This document shows positions 1 to 5,828 of a stretch of DNA of 8,905 nucleotides, piece after piece; position 1 is the first letter of the stretch, and each line of letters starts with the position of its first letter. Under the pieces are notes generated by a model. The model ran no database searches and was not told where the DNA came from. It saw only the letters and a list, made by a program, of their open reading frames with translations. Origin of the DNA: Actinomycetota bacterium (GTDB lineage Bacteria > Actinomycetota > Actinomycetes > Streptosporangiales > Streptosporangiaceae); contig PMST01000461.1 in the NCBI GenBank assembly GCA_003168295.1, positions 35,835 through 44,739 on the forward strand. Reading direction: 5' to 3'. The translations under genes were made by a program, and so were the position numbers.

Positions 1-816
1 TACTACGAGCGCACGCTGTTCAACCAGATGCTGGGGGAGCAGGACCCGACCTCGCCGCACGGCTTCAACTGCTACTACACCGGCCTGTCGGCGGGCGCGT
101 TCAAGCGCGAGCCGCTCAACTACTTCCCCGGCGGCAACCCGGACATCTACGCCACCGACTGGGATACGTTTACCTGCGACACCGCCAGCGGGCTGGAAAC
201 CCAGGCCAAGTTCGCCGACACCATCTACACCCGCGACGCGGACGGTATCTACGTCAACTTGTTCATTTCCTCCCAGGTGCGGGCCCACGGGCTGGTGCTG
301 CGGCAGGAAACCGGCTTTCCCGACGACCCGGCGACAAGCCTGTCCGTGGTCTCGGGCGCGGCCCCGATGACGCTCCGGGTGCGGGTGCCCAACTGGGTCG
401 CCGGCCCGCCCGTGGTCCTGCTCAACGGCACCGTCATCCCCGCCGCGCAGGCCGGCATCCCCGCCGCGCTAACCGGCATCGTCGGCCCGCAACCAGACCG
501 GTGGATCGCGCTCCACCGCTGGTGGCAGCGGGGTGACCGGCTAGAAGTCACGCTGCCGATGCAGCTGGCGTTCGAGCCAACCCCCGACTTTCCGTCCGTG
601 CAGGCGGCGATCTACGGCCCGATCGTGCTGAGCGGCATCTACGCCACGGAGCCCGGTGAGCTGACTCCGGCGCTCAATACCGCCTCGGTCCACCGCACGG
701 CCGCGCAGCCGATGGCCTTCGAGGCCGCCCGGCCGGGCCAGGGCAAGCCCGTCCGGCTGATCCCGGTGGCCCGCGCCACCCACGAGTACTACACCGTCTA
801 CTGGCAGACCGCGTAG
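1..816 (+). CDS. GH127-type beta-L-arabinofuranosidase-like glycoside hydrolase (DUF1680), 3' part
   Basis: The frame is open from the first base and ends at TAG 814-816, giving 271 C-terminal residues; the N-terminal (alpha/alpha)6 catalytic barrel lies mostly outside. GH127/DUF1680 enzymes remove terminal L-arabinofuranose from plant arabinans and hydroxyproline-rich glycoproteins, using a cysteine nucleophile near a zinc site. Visible family marks: the FTCDTASGLETQAKF block (Cys at residue 59 of the fragment) followed by DTIY and VNLFISSQV; then beta-sandwich segments LRVRVPNWV, VVLLNGTVI, WWQRGDRLEVTLPM, AAIYGPIVLSGIY; and the typical terminal HEYYTVYW. The usual Cys-Cys pair at the nucleophile is Cys-Asp here, a variant I recall from actinobacterial members. 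The Glu and Cys zinc ligands and the acid/base Glu would lie upstream of the window. No signal peptide can be judged. Family assignment is firm; the exact sugar specificity is inferred. Gene order gives no clue to its partners, because the next gene is 71 bases away and metabolically unrelated. Confidence 0.88.
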   Translation, partial: YYERTLFNQMLGEQDPTSPHGFNCYYTGLSAGAFKREPLNYFPGGNPDIYATDWDTFTCDTASGLETQAKFADTIYTRDADGIYVNLFISSQVRAHGLVLRQETGFPDDPATSLSVVSGAAPMTLRVRVPNWVAGPPVVLLNGTVIPAAQAGIPAALTGIVGPQPDRWIALHRWWQRGDRLEVTLPMQLAFEPTPDFPSVQAAIYGPIVLSGIYATEPGELTPALNTASVHRTAAQPMAFEAARPGQGKPVRLIPVARATHEYYTVYWQTA

Positions 817-840
817 CCCTGAAAGATCAATTCTTCGGAA

Positions 841-862
841 CGGGCGGCGGTGCTCCCGCCCG
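841..862 (+). terminator. GC-rich hairpin after the GH127 gene, possible terminator
   Basis: A 7-bp perfect inverted repeat (CGGGCGG at 841-847, CCGCCCG at 856-862) encloses an 8-base loop, 25 bases after the GH127 stop and 25 bases before the next start. There is no T-tract, which is common in actinobacterial terminators but also makes the call weak. In GC-rich DNA a 7-bp stem can arise by chance. The rest of the 817-887 gap shows no convincing promoter. Confidence 0.35.
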
Positions 863-887
863 GCCACCCGGTAAGCCTCCCCGGCGG

Positions 888-1985
888 ATGCGTATCGTGA
901 GTCCCCTGATGTCCTTCCCTGATCCCTCCATGGACGTGGCCAGGCTGACCCCCTCGGCCGCCGTGACGGCGGCGCAGGCGGCGCAAGCCCTCCGGACCTG
1001 TTTCGGGCTGAGCGGCCAGCTCGACCGGCTGCCCGGTGAGGCCGACGACAACTTCGCGCTCCGGACCGGCGACGGCCGGCGCTACGTGGTCAAGTTCGCT
1101 CACCTGCGCGCCGACCCCGAGGTGGTCAGCGTTCAGGTCCGGGTCCTGAAACACATCGAGTCCGTGGCCGCCGGCCTGCCCGTGCCGCGGGTCGTCCCCA
1201 CCAGCTGCGGCCAGTCCTGGGCCGTGGTCCCGGCTGGCCCGCTGGGGGGACGCGTCGTGCACGTCCTGTCCTACCTCGACGGCCAGTTGCTCCGCTCGGT
1301 CACGACCTCTCCTGCCCTGCGGCGCGGGCTGGGGGAGGCCCTGGCCTCGCTCGGACAGGCGCTGCGGACCTTCGACGACCCGCTCGTCCGCCGTCCGCTG
1401 CTTCACCGTCCGCTGCTCTGGGACATCGGACAGCTTCCCCAGTTGCGGCCGCTCCTCGCCGAGCTGCCGTCAACCGCCGGAACCGCCCGGCTCGACGAGC
1501 GGCTCAGCCGCTTCACCGCCGAGGTGGCGCCGCGGCTGGCGGCCCAGCGCAGCCAGCTCGTGCACAACGACTTCAGTCCGGACAACGTGCTGATCTCTGC
1601 CGACGCCAGCCGGGTGGCCGGGATCATCGACTTCGGCGACGTCACCGTGACCGCGCTGGTCAACGACGTCGCCATCGCCGCCGCCTACCAGCTCTCCGGC
1701 GATGACCTGATCGGACCGGCGCTGGATCTGATCGTCGGCTACCACGCCACCACCCCGCTGACCGAAGAAGAGCTCAACCTGCTGCCGGAGCTGATCGGAG
1801 CCCGCATCCTGGCCCGGATCGTGATCAGCGAGTGGCGCGCGGCCCGGTTCCCCGAGAACCAGACGTACATCCTGCGCAACACCCCCAGGGCGTGGGAGCA
1901 CCTAGGCCGTCTGCAGGGCATCCGGGCCGACGAGATAACCGAGCGCATCCACCGCGCGTGCCTGCCGGAGGCGGAACATGCCTGA
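888..1985 (+). CDS. APH-fold kinase, hydroxylysine kinase-like (HYKK/AGPHD1 type)
   Basis: This 365-residue protein has the aminoglycoside phosphotransferase fold. Lys69 in RRYVVKF is the likely nucleotide-binding lysine, LVHNDFSPDNVLI holds the catalytic Asp228 and metal-ligand Asn233, and GIIDFGD holds the metal-binding Asp248. Beyond generic APH motifs it shares marks with animal hydroxylysine kinase: LPGEADDNF near the N terminus (LPSxDDQNF type), a VQVRVLKH helix, LHRPLLWD, a DFGD motif followed by an AIAAAY helix, and the tail PENQTYILRNTPRAWEHL. Known HYKK uses GTP to phosphorylate 5-hydroxy-L-lysine. The next gene overlaps it by 8 bases and encodes the enzyme type that consumes such phosphate esters, so I infer an amino-alcohol substrate (hydroxylysine, ethanolamine or similar); antibiotic resistance is unlikely. 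The start is uncertain: ATG 888 lacks a well-spaced RBS, and GTG 897, ATG 909 and ATG 930 are in-frame alternatives. The conserved region begins only around residue 45. Fold is certain; subfamily is likely. Confidence 0.85.
   Translation: MRIVSPLMSFPDPSMDVARLTPSAAVTAAQAAQALRTCFGLSGQLDRLPGEADDNFALRTGDGRRYVVKFAHLRADPEVVSVQVRVLKHIESVAAGLPVPRVVPTSCGQSWAVVPAGPLGGRVVHVLSYLDGQLLRSVTTSPALRRGLGEALASLGQALRTFDDPLVRRPLLHRPLLWDIGQLPQLRPLLAELPSTAGTARLDERLSRFTAEVAPRLAAQRSQLVHNDFSPDNVLISADASRVAGIIDFGDVTVTALVNDVAIAAAYQLSGDDLIGPALDLIVGYHATTPLTEEELNLLPELIGARILARIVISEWRAARFPENQTYILRNTPRAWEHLGRLQGIRADEITERIHRACLPEAEHA
1967..1971 (+). promoter_or_regulatory. Ribosome binding site of the class III PLP enzyme
   Basis: GGAGG lies six bases before ATG 1978, inside the end of the kinase gene. 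It fixes the start of the downstream enzyme and supports translational coupling across the 8-base overlap. Confidence 0.7.
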
Positions 1986-3315
1986 CACCGCGCCCATGGT
2001 CAACGCCTTCGACATCGAGACCGCCGGCCCGCTTGATGCCGAGCTGCGCCGGATCATCGAGCGGCGGGCGAAGCTCCTCGGACCGGCCTACAAGCTCTTC
2101 TACCGCAACCCGATCCAGATCGTGCGGGGCGAGGGCGTGCACCTGTTCGACGCGGACGGGCGGGCCTACCTCGACGCGTACAACAACGTGCCGTCGGTCG
2201 GGCACTGCCACCCGCGGGTCGTCGAGGCGATCGCGCGCCAGGCGGCTACCCTCAACACCCACACCCGCTACGCGAACGGCCTGCTCCTGGACTACGCCGA
2301 GCGGCTGCTCGCGACGTTCCCGGCCGAGATCGGCCACGTCATGTTCACCTGCACCGGCAGCGAGGCGGTCGACCTGGCGCTGCGCATCGCGCGCTTCCGG
2401 ACCGGCGGCGAAGGCACGATCATCACTGCCAACGCCTATCACGGCGTCACCACCGCGGCCGCCGAGATATCCCCGAGCCTCGGACCGGCCGTCCCCCTGG
2501 GCCGTTCGGTCCGCACCGTCGCGCCCCCGCCATCGGAACCGGCTGCCACGGCGGCCGCGGAACAGGCGGGCCAGGCGTTCGCTACCCGGGTCAGCGACGC
2601 GATCGCCGACCTGCGCCGGCACGGAGTCAAGCTCGCGGCCTTCATCGCCGACAGCCTGTTCTCCAGCGACGGGATCCTTCCCGACCCGGCCGGATTCCTG
2701 CGGCCCGTGGTCGACGTCGTGCACGACGCCGGCGGCCTCTACATCGCCGACGAGGTCCAGCCCGGCTTCGCCCGCACCGGAGACGCCATGTGGGGCTTTC
2801 AGCGCCACGGCATCGTGCCCGACCTCGTCGTCATGGGCAAGCCCATGGGCAACGGCATGCCCATCGCCGGCGTCGCCGCCCGCCCCGAGGTCATCGAGGA
2901 GTTCGGCCAAAAGATCAGGTACTTCAACACCTTCGGCGGCAACTCCGTCTGTGTCGCCGCCGCCGCCGCGGTGCTCGACGTGATCCAGGCCGAAGGCCTC
3001 CAAGAAAACGCCCGCGCCGTCGGCCGTTACCTGCTCGACGCGTTCCAGGACATCGCCGACGGCACGCCCCGCATCAGCGCGGTGCGCGGCGTCGGCCTGT
3101 ACGCCGGCGTGGACTTCGTCCGCCCCGGCACCACCGAACCCGACGGCGATGCCGCCATCGCCGTAGTCAACGGCCTACGCGACCGCCACGTCCTCATCAG
3201 CGCCACCGGCCCGCACGGCAACACCCTTAAAATCCGTCCGCCCCTCCCGTTCGCCCGCACCCACGTCGACCAGCTCGCCGCCGCCCTCTCCGACACCCTC
3301 ACCACCCTCGGCTAA
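1978..3315 (+). CDS. Class III PLP enzyme, AGXT2L-like ammonia-phospholyase (annotated as aminotransferase)
   Basis: This 445-residue protein is a fold-type I, class III PLP enzyme. Landmarks: GHCHP near residue 80, TGSEA (127-130, PLP-phosphate loop), NAYHG (152-156), IADEVQPGFARTGD with Asp258 bonding the pyridine nitrogen, MGKPMGNG with the Schiff-base Lys288, and YFNTFGGN (315-322). The subfamily signal is strong. The N-terminal run LLGPAYKLFYRNPIQIVRG, then NNVPSVGHCHP and LNTHTRY, mirrors the human AGXT2L1/AGXT2L2 pattern (GPSCKVFF..PIKIVR, NNVAHVGHCHP, LLNTNSRF). Those enzymes do not transaminate: they cleave phosphoethanolamine or 5-phosphohydroxylysine into an aldehyde, ammonia and phosphate. 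Together with the upstream kinase, which overlaps it by 8 bases, this makes a two-step amino-alcohol degradation route. It acts in the cytosol; no targeting signal is seen. Which phosphate ester is used cannot be read from sequence, and true aminotransferase activity remains an alternative. The stop TAA overlaps the stop of the convergent polymerase gene. Confidence 0.9.
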   Translation: MPDTAPMVNAFDIETAGPLDAELRRIIERRAKLLGPAYKLFYRNPIQIVRGEGVHLFDADGRAYLDAYNNVPSVGHCHPRVVEAIARQAATLNTHTRYANGLLLDYAERLLATFPAEIGHVMFTCTGSEAVDLALRIARFRTGGEGTIITANAYHGVTTAAAEISPSLGPAVPLGRSVRTVAPPPSEPAATAAAEQAGQAFATRVSDAIADLRRHGVKLAAFIADSLFSSDGILPDPAGFLRPVVDVVHDAGGLYIADEVQPGFARTGDAMWGFQRHGIVPDLVVMGKPMGNGMPIAGVAARPEVIEEFGQKIRYFNTFGGNSVCVAAAAAVLDVIQAEGLQENARAVGRYLLDAFQDIADGTPRISAVRGVGLYAGVDFVRPGTTEPDGDAAIAVVNGLRDRHVLISATGPHGNTLKIRPPLPFARTHVDQLAAALSDTLTTLG

Positions 3316-4265
3316 CTATCCCCGCGCCGAGCCGCCCGCGCCCGCCGCTTCCCCTCGTGCATGGCCTGCACCCGGGCAATGGGTATGGCCCGGCCCTCCT
3401 CCACCAGCGCCTCGCTCAGCCGCTGCGGCGCCGGCCGCTGCCCCGCCCAAGCCCCGTAAGCCTGATAAGTCCCGCCGAGCAGCCCCGGCACCGTGTGCAC
3501 GGTAAAGTCACCAGGCACCACCTGGTCGAGATCCTCCCAGCGCACCGGGAACGACACCGGCACCCCCGGCCGAACCCGCGGGCTGTACGCCGCCGCCACC
3601 GTCGCACCCCCGGCCCGGGTCGAGTCCAGGAATACCTTTCCCTCCCGGTCCGACCGGATGAACGCCGTGGTGGCCAGCGCCGGGTCGAGCCGTTCCGCCC
3701 GCGCCGCCAGCGCCCGCGTCGCCGCCGCGGCCTCCTCCGATGTCGCCCCCTCAACCGGCACGTACACGTGCAGCCCCTTCGACCCGCTGGTCTTGACCGC
3801 CCCGCCCAGGCCCGCGTCGACCAGTGCCTGCCGCACCAGATAGGCCGCCGCCACCGCCCGCCCGAACGGTCCGCCTTCCGGCGGGTCGATATCCAAGATC
3901 ACCTGCGTCGGCCGGTCCATCTGTTCGGTCAGAACCAGGGTCGGGTGATATTCCACGGCCCGCTGGTTGGCGAACCAAAGCAGCGTGCGCCAGTCGTCGC
4001 ACAGCGCGTACCGCACCTCCCGGTGCGACGACTCCGCCCACAGCGTCACGAAACGGACCCACGGCGGCGCGTAGTCCGGCAGGTTCTTCTGCATGAACGG
4101 CCGCTGACCGGCCCGGACCCGGATGACCGACAGCGGCCGGCCCCGCAGTTCCGGCAGGATGAACCCGGAAACCGCCTCCAGGTACTCGACCAGGTCGCGT
4201 TTGGTCGCGGCCGCCCCGTCGAACAGCGGCTCGTCCAGGTGAGTCAGCGTGACGTCATCGGCCAT
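3312..4265 (-). CDS. Stand-alone LigD-type DNA primase-polymerase (PrimPol/NHEJ polymerase domain)
   Basis: This 317-residue protein matches the polymerase domain of bacterial LigD, without its ligase or 3'-phosphoesterase domains; it resembles the separate mycobacterial PolD proteins. Such enzymes add ribo- or deoxyribonucleotides at DNA ends or gaps during Ku-dependent end joining or excision repair. Visible in order: TKRDLVEYL (21-29), a GRPLSVIR strand, FMQKNLPDYAPPW (57-69), FANQRAVEYHP, the catalytic Asp125 and Asp127 in ILDIDPPEG, SGSKGLHVYVP (160-170) that binds the nucleotide triphosphate, the third catalytic Asp214 in VFLDSTRAGG, then AAYSPRVRPGVPVSFPVRWEDL. All three acidic residues are present, so it should be active. 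ATG 4265 is chosen because homology begins there; the frame stays open upstream only as antisense to DUF2461. A GGGA sits four bases before the start. GTG 4280 is an in-frame alternative adding five residues. No Ku or ligase gene lies in the window. Confidence 0.92.
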   Translation of the reverse strand: MADDVTLTHLDEPLFDGAAATKRDLVEYLEAVSGFILPELRGRPLSVIRVRAGQRPFMQKNLPDYAPPWVRFVTLWAESSHREVRYALCDDWRTLLWFANQRAVEYHPTLVLTEQMDRPTQVILDIDPPEGGPFGRAVAAAYLVRQALVDAGLGGAVKTSGSKGLHVYVPVEGATSEEAAAATRALAARAERLDPALATTAFIRSDREGKVFLDSTRAGGATVAAAYSPRVRPGVPVSFPVRWEDLDQVVPGDFTVHTVPGLLGGTYQAYGAWAGQRPAPQRLSEALVEEGRAIPIARVQAMHEGKRRARAARRGDS

Positions 4266-4343
4266 TGATCCCGTATACACGCTCCGCCGCGCCAGCGCCA
4301 GTAAGACTACTGTGGGCCCCGACGAGGGAAGGGAGCTACGGCA
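4266..4343. promoter_or_regulatory. Divergent promoter region between the PrimPol and DUF2461 genes
   Basis: These 78 bases separate two divergent starts and must hold both promoters unless either lies inside a gene. On the minus strand TATACG (4277-4272) ends only six bases before the PrimPol ATG, so a transcript using it as -10 would start at or next to the ATG and be leaderless; no good -35 is seen. The 6-base palindrome GTATAC is at 4273-4278. On the plus strand, AGGGAG (4330-4335) is a clear RBS eight bases before ATG 4344, but no convincing -35/-10 pair is visible. Confidence 0.4.
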
Positions 4344-4967
4344 ATGGCGTTCAGCGGATGGCCAGAGGAAGCGCTGGACTTCTACGACGGCCTGGCGGCC
4401 GACAACACCAAGACCTACTGGACCGAGCGCAAGGCGGTCTACATGGACAAGGTCCTGGACCCGATGACCGAGCTGACCGAGGAACTGGCCGCGGAGTTCG
4501 GCGAGCCGAAGATCTTCCGGCCGTACCGCGACGTCAGGTTCAGCGCGGACAAAACCCCGTATAAGACGCATATCGGGGCGGTGGTGGGCGGCACCGGCTA
4601 CATCCAGCTGTCTGCCGAGGGCCTCGCCGCGGGCGCCGGCATGTGGCAGATGAGCCCGGAGCAGCTCGCCCGCTACCGGGCCGCGGTGGCCGCCGACCGG
4701 CTGGGTGCCGAGCTCGAGAAGATCATCGCCACGATCTCCAAGGCCGGGATCACCGTCCACGGGCACGGCGTGCTCAAGTCCGCGCCCCGCGGCTACCCGG
4801 CCGATCACCCCCGCATCGGCCTGCTCAGGAACAAAGGCCTGACGGCGTGGCGGCAATGGCCGGTGGAACCCTGGCTGGAAACCGCGTCGGCCAAGGACCG
4901 TCTTGTTTCTTTTTTCCGAACGAGCCTGCCTCTGGGTTCCTGGCTCAACACCCACGCGGGCCGGTGA
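4344..4967 (+). CDS. DUF2461 (TIGR02453) family protein
   Basis: This 207-residue protein matches the DUF2461 family over its full length. It starts with FSGWPEEALDFYDGLAADN (family pattern FxGF..E.LxF...L..NN), continues with YWTERKAVY, has the invariant block RDVRFSADKTPYKT (62-75), a GAGMWQMSPEQLARYR helix region, and ends with LPLGSWLNTHAG, where the family usually has PLxxWL..hvG. The biochemical role of the family is not established, so I give no function. No signal peptide or membrane segment is seen; it is probably cytosolic. ATG 4344 is well supported by AGGGAG eight bases upstream and by homology starting at residue 3. It is divergent from the PrimPol gene, so co-regulation is possible but unproven. 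One oddity: codons 189-191 read TCT TTT TTC, a T-run that is very unusual for this DNA and contains a phased slippery heptamer (see findings). Confidence 0.88.
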   Translation: MAFSGWPEEALDFYDGLAADNTKTYWTERKAVYMDKVLDPMTELTEELAAEFGEPKIFRPYRDVRFSADKTPYKTHIGAVVGGTGYIQLSAEGLAAGAGMWQMSPEQLARYRAAVAADRLGAELEKIIATISKAGITVHGHGVLKSAPRGYPADHPRIGLLRNKGLTAWRQWPVEPWLETASAKDRLVSFFRTSLPLGSWLNTHAGR

Positions 4968-4989
4968 GGACGCACCTCGCGGCTTCCGC

Positions 4990-5007
4990 CGCCGCATCCC
5001 CGCGGCG
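4990..5007 (+). terminator. Hairpin downstream of the DUF2461 gene, possible terminator
   Basis: CGCCGC (4990-4995) and GCGGCG (5002-5007) form a 6-bp stem around a 6-base loop, 22 bases after the DUF2461 stop. The following TACTCTTACT is mildly T-rich for this DNA. It could end DUF2461 transcription, but the stem is short and chance is possible. TACTCT at 5008-5013 also fits a TAnnnT -10 box for the next gene, without a recognisable -35. Confidence 0.33.
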
Positions 5008-5037
5008 TACTCTTACTGACCGGCACGCCAACTCTGC

Positions 5038-5043
5038 AAGGGG
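5038..5043 (+). promoter_or_regulatory. Ribosome binding site deciding the GTG start at 5050
   Basis: AAGGGG lies six bases before GTG 5050. It supports the GTG start; the DUF1707 homology begins about eight residues after it and no upstream in-frame ATG exists nearby. Confidence 0.55.
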
Positions 5044-5049
5044 CCTGTA

Positions 5050-5748
5050 GTGAGCGAACCCGACGAATCCCTCCGCGTCTCCGACGCCGAGCGTGACGTC
5101 ACGCTGCGGACGCTCGGTGACCACGCTGCCGTCGGGCGGCTCACCCTGGACGAGCTCGAGGAGCGATCCGGCCGGGCCCTGGTGGCCAAGACCCGGGGCG
5201 AGCTCGCGGCGCTGACCCACGACCTGCCTGCCGGGGGAGCACAGGCCAGCGGGTCCGCCGCGGCGTCGACCCAAGGACCCCAAGACGCCCGGGGGGACGG
5301 GCCGAAGCGGCCGGTGCGCTGGATGGTCTCCATCATGAGCGGTTCGCACCGACGCGGCCGATACCGCGCCGTCGGCAGCATCAACGCCGTCGCGATCATG
5401 GGCGGCGACGAGATCGACCTGCGCGACGCCGAAATCGAGGGCGGCGAGCTCACGCTTAACCTGTTCGCGCTCATGGGCGGCGCGAACGTCTACGTGCCCG
5501 ACTCCGTCGACCTGGACGTGGGCGGCTTCTCGTTGATGGGCGGGCACGAAGAGGTCGGCCGGGAGATCAGCCCCCGCCCCGGCGCCCCGCTGATCCGGAT
5601 CCGCGTGTACAACCTGATGAGCGGCGCCACCATCTACCGCCTCCCGCCGCAGGCCCGCGGCCAGTCCCTGAAGGAAGCCCGCCGCCTAGCCAGGCAAGCC
5701 GAACGCGGCACGCTGCCTGCTCCCGATGACCGGCCCGCGCTGGACTAA
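5050..5748 (+). CDS. DUF1707 protein with C-terminal LiaF-like (cell-wall-active antibiotic response) domain
   Basis: This 232-residue protein starts at GTG. Residues 8-60 are a typical DUF1707 domain: RVSDAERDVTLRTLGDHAA, then GRLTLDELEERSGRALVAKTR and ELAALTHDLP. Residues about 61-88 are a Gly/Ala/Ser-rich linker. From about 90 to 220 comes a beta-rich domain of the LiaF C-terminal type with five hydrophobic-M-[GS]-G turns (Met at 96, 117, 142, 163, 190), as in VAIMGGDEIDLRDA, LFALMGGANVYVP and FSLMGGHEEVG. LiaF-like domains are linked to cell-envelope stress signalling in Firmicutes; in actinobacteria the role of this combination is not settled. No membrane segment is visible, so unlike many DUF1707 proteins this one should be soluble or peripheral; LiaF itself has N-terminal helices that are absent here. 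It stands alone, 82 bases after DUF2461 and 80 before the next operon. The charged C-terminal tail (215-232) is probably disordered. Domain calls are firm; envelope-related function is inferred. Confidence 0.88.
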   Translation: MSEPDESLRVSDAERDVTLRTLGDHAAVGRLTLDELEERSGRALVAKTRGELAALTHDLPAGGAQASGSAAASTQGPQDARGDGPKRPVRWMVSIMSGSHRRGRYRAVGSINAVAIMGGDEIDLRDAEIEGGELTLNLFALMGGANVYVPDSVDLDVGGFSLMGGHEEVGREISPRPGAPLIRIRVYNLMSGATIYRLPPQARGQSLKEARRLARQAERGTLPAPDDRPALD

Positions 5749-5769
5749 GGTTTCCGCCCAGGCTGCAAC

Positions 5770-5799
5770 CTGACTGCAAACCGGGACCGGGACGATAGC
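5770..5799 (+). promoter_or_regulatory. Weak promoter candidate for the SnoaL-APH-methyltransferase operon
   Basis: CTGACT (5770-5775) and GATAGC (5794-5799) are separated by 18 bases and loosely resemble -35 and -10 boxes in the 80-base gap 5749-5828. The match is poor, but this is the only gap upstream of the three overlapping genes, so an operon promoter is expected here. The gap also contains a GGTTT/AAACC inverted repeat (5749-5753, 5778-5782) enclosing CAGG/CCTG; it may be a weak hairpin. Confidence 0.22.
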
Positions 5800-5817
5800 A
5801 GCGATCCCCAGCCCGTC

Positions 5818-5823
5818 AGGAGG
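5818..5823 (+). promoter_or_regulatory. Strong ribosome binding site of the SnoaL-like gene
   Basis: AGGAGG lies five bases before ATG 5829 and is the best Shine-Dalgarno match in the window. It suggests efficient translation initiation at the head of the operon. Confidence 0.75.
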
Positions 5824-5828
5824 CGACC

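Noticed and set aside
888..1985. Aminoglycoside antibiotic resistance gene
   Set aside because: The fold is right, but the detailed motifs match hydroxylysine kinase-like proteins and the coupled PLP phospholyase-like gene points to catabolism.
1832..2983. Plus-strand frame of 383 codons overlapping the kinase end and the PLP enzyme
   Set aside because: An Arg/Ser/Pro/Thr-rich translation in the +1 frame of the real enzyme; no motif or RBS.
1825..3003. Long minus-strand open frame (392 codons) opposite the PLP enzyme
   Set aside because: It is antisense to a strongly conserved enzyme and its translation is a Gly/Arg/Val/Asp-rich low-complexity product typical of the antisense frame of GC-rich genes; no family motif is present.
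4268..4343. CRISPR, tRNA or small RNA in the divergent gap and other gaps
   Set aside because: No repeated spacer pattern, no cloverleaf or T-loop sequence and no strong hairpin followed by a T-run was found in any gap; all gaps are under about 85 bases.
4266..4997. N-terminal extension of the PrimPol frame to 4997
   Set aside because: The extra residues are antisense to DUF2461, resemble no PrimPol sequence, and homology starts at ATG 4265.
5749..5782. GGTTT/AAACC inverted repeat as a terminator of the DUF1707 gene
   Set aside because: Only a 5-bp A/T-containing outer stem and a 4-bp inner stem with mismatched bases between them; too weak to call as a terminator.
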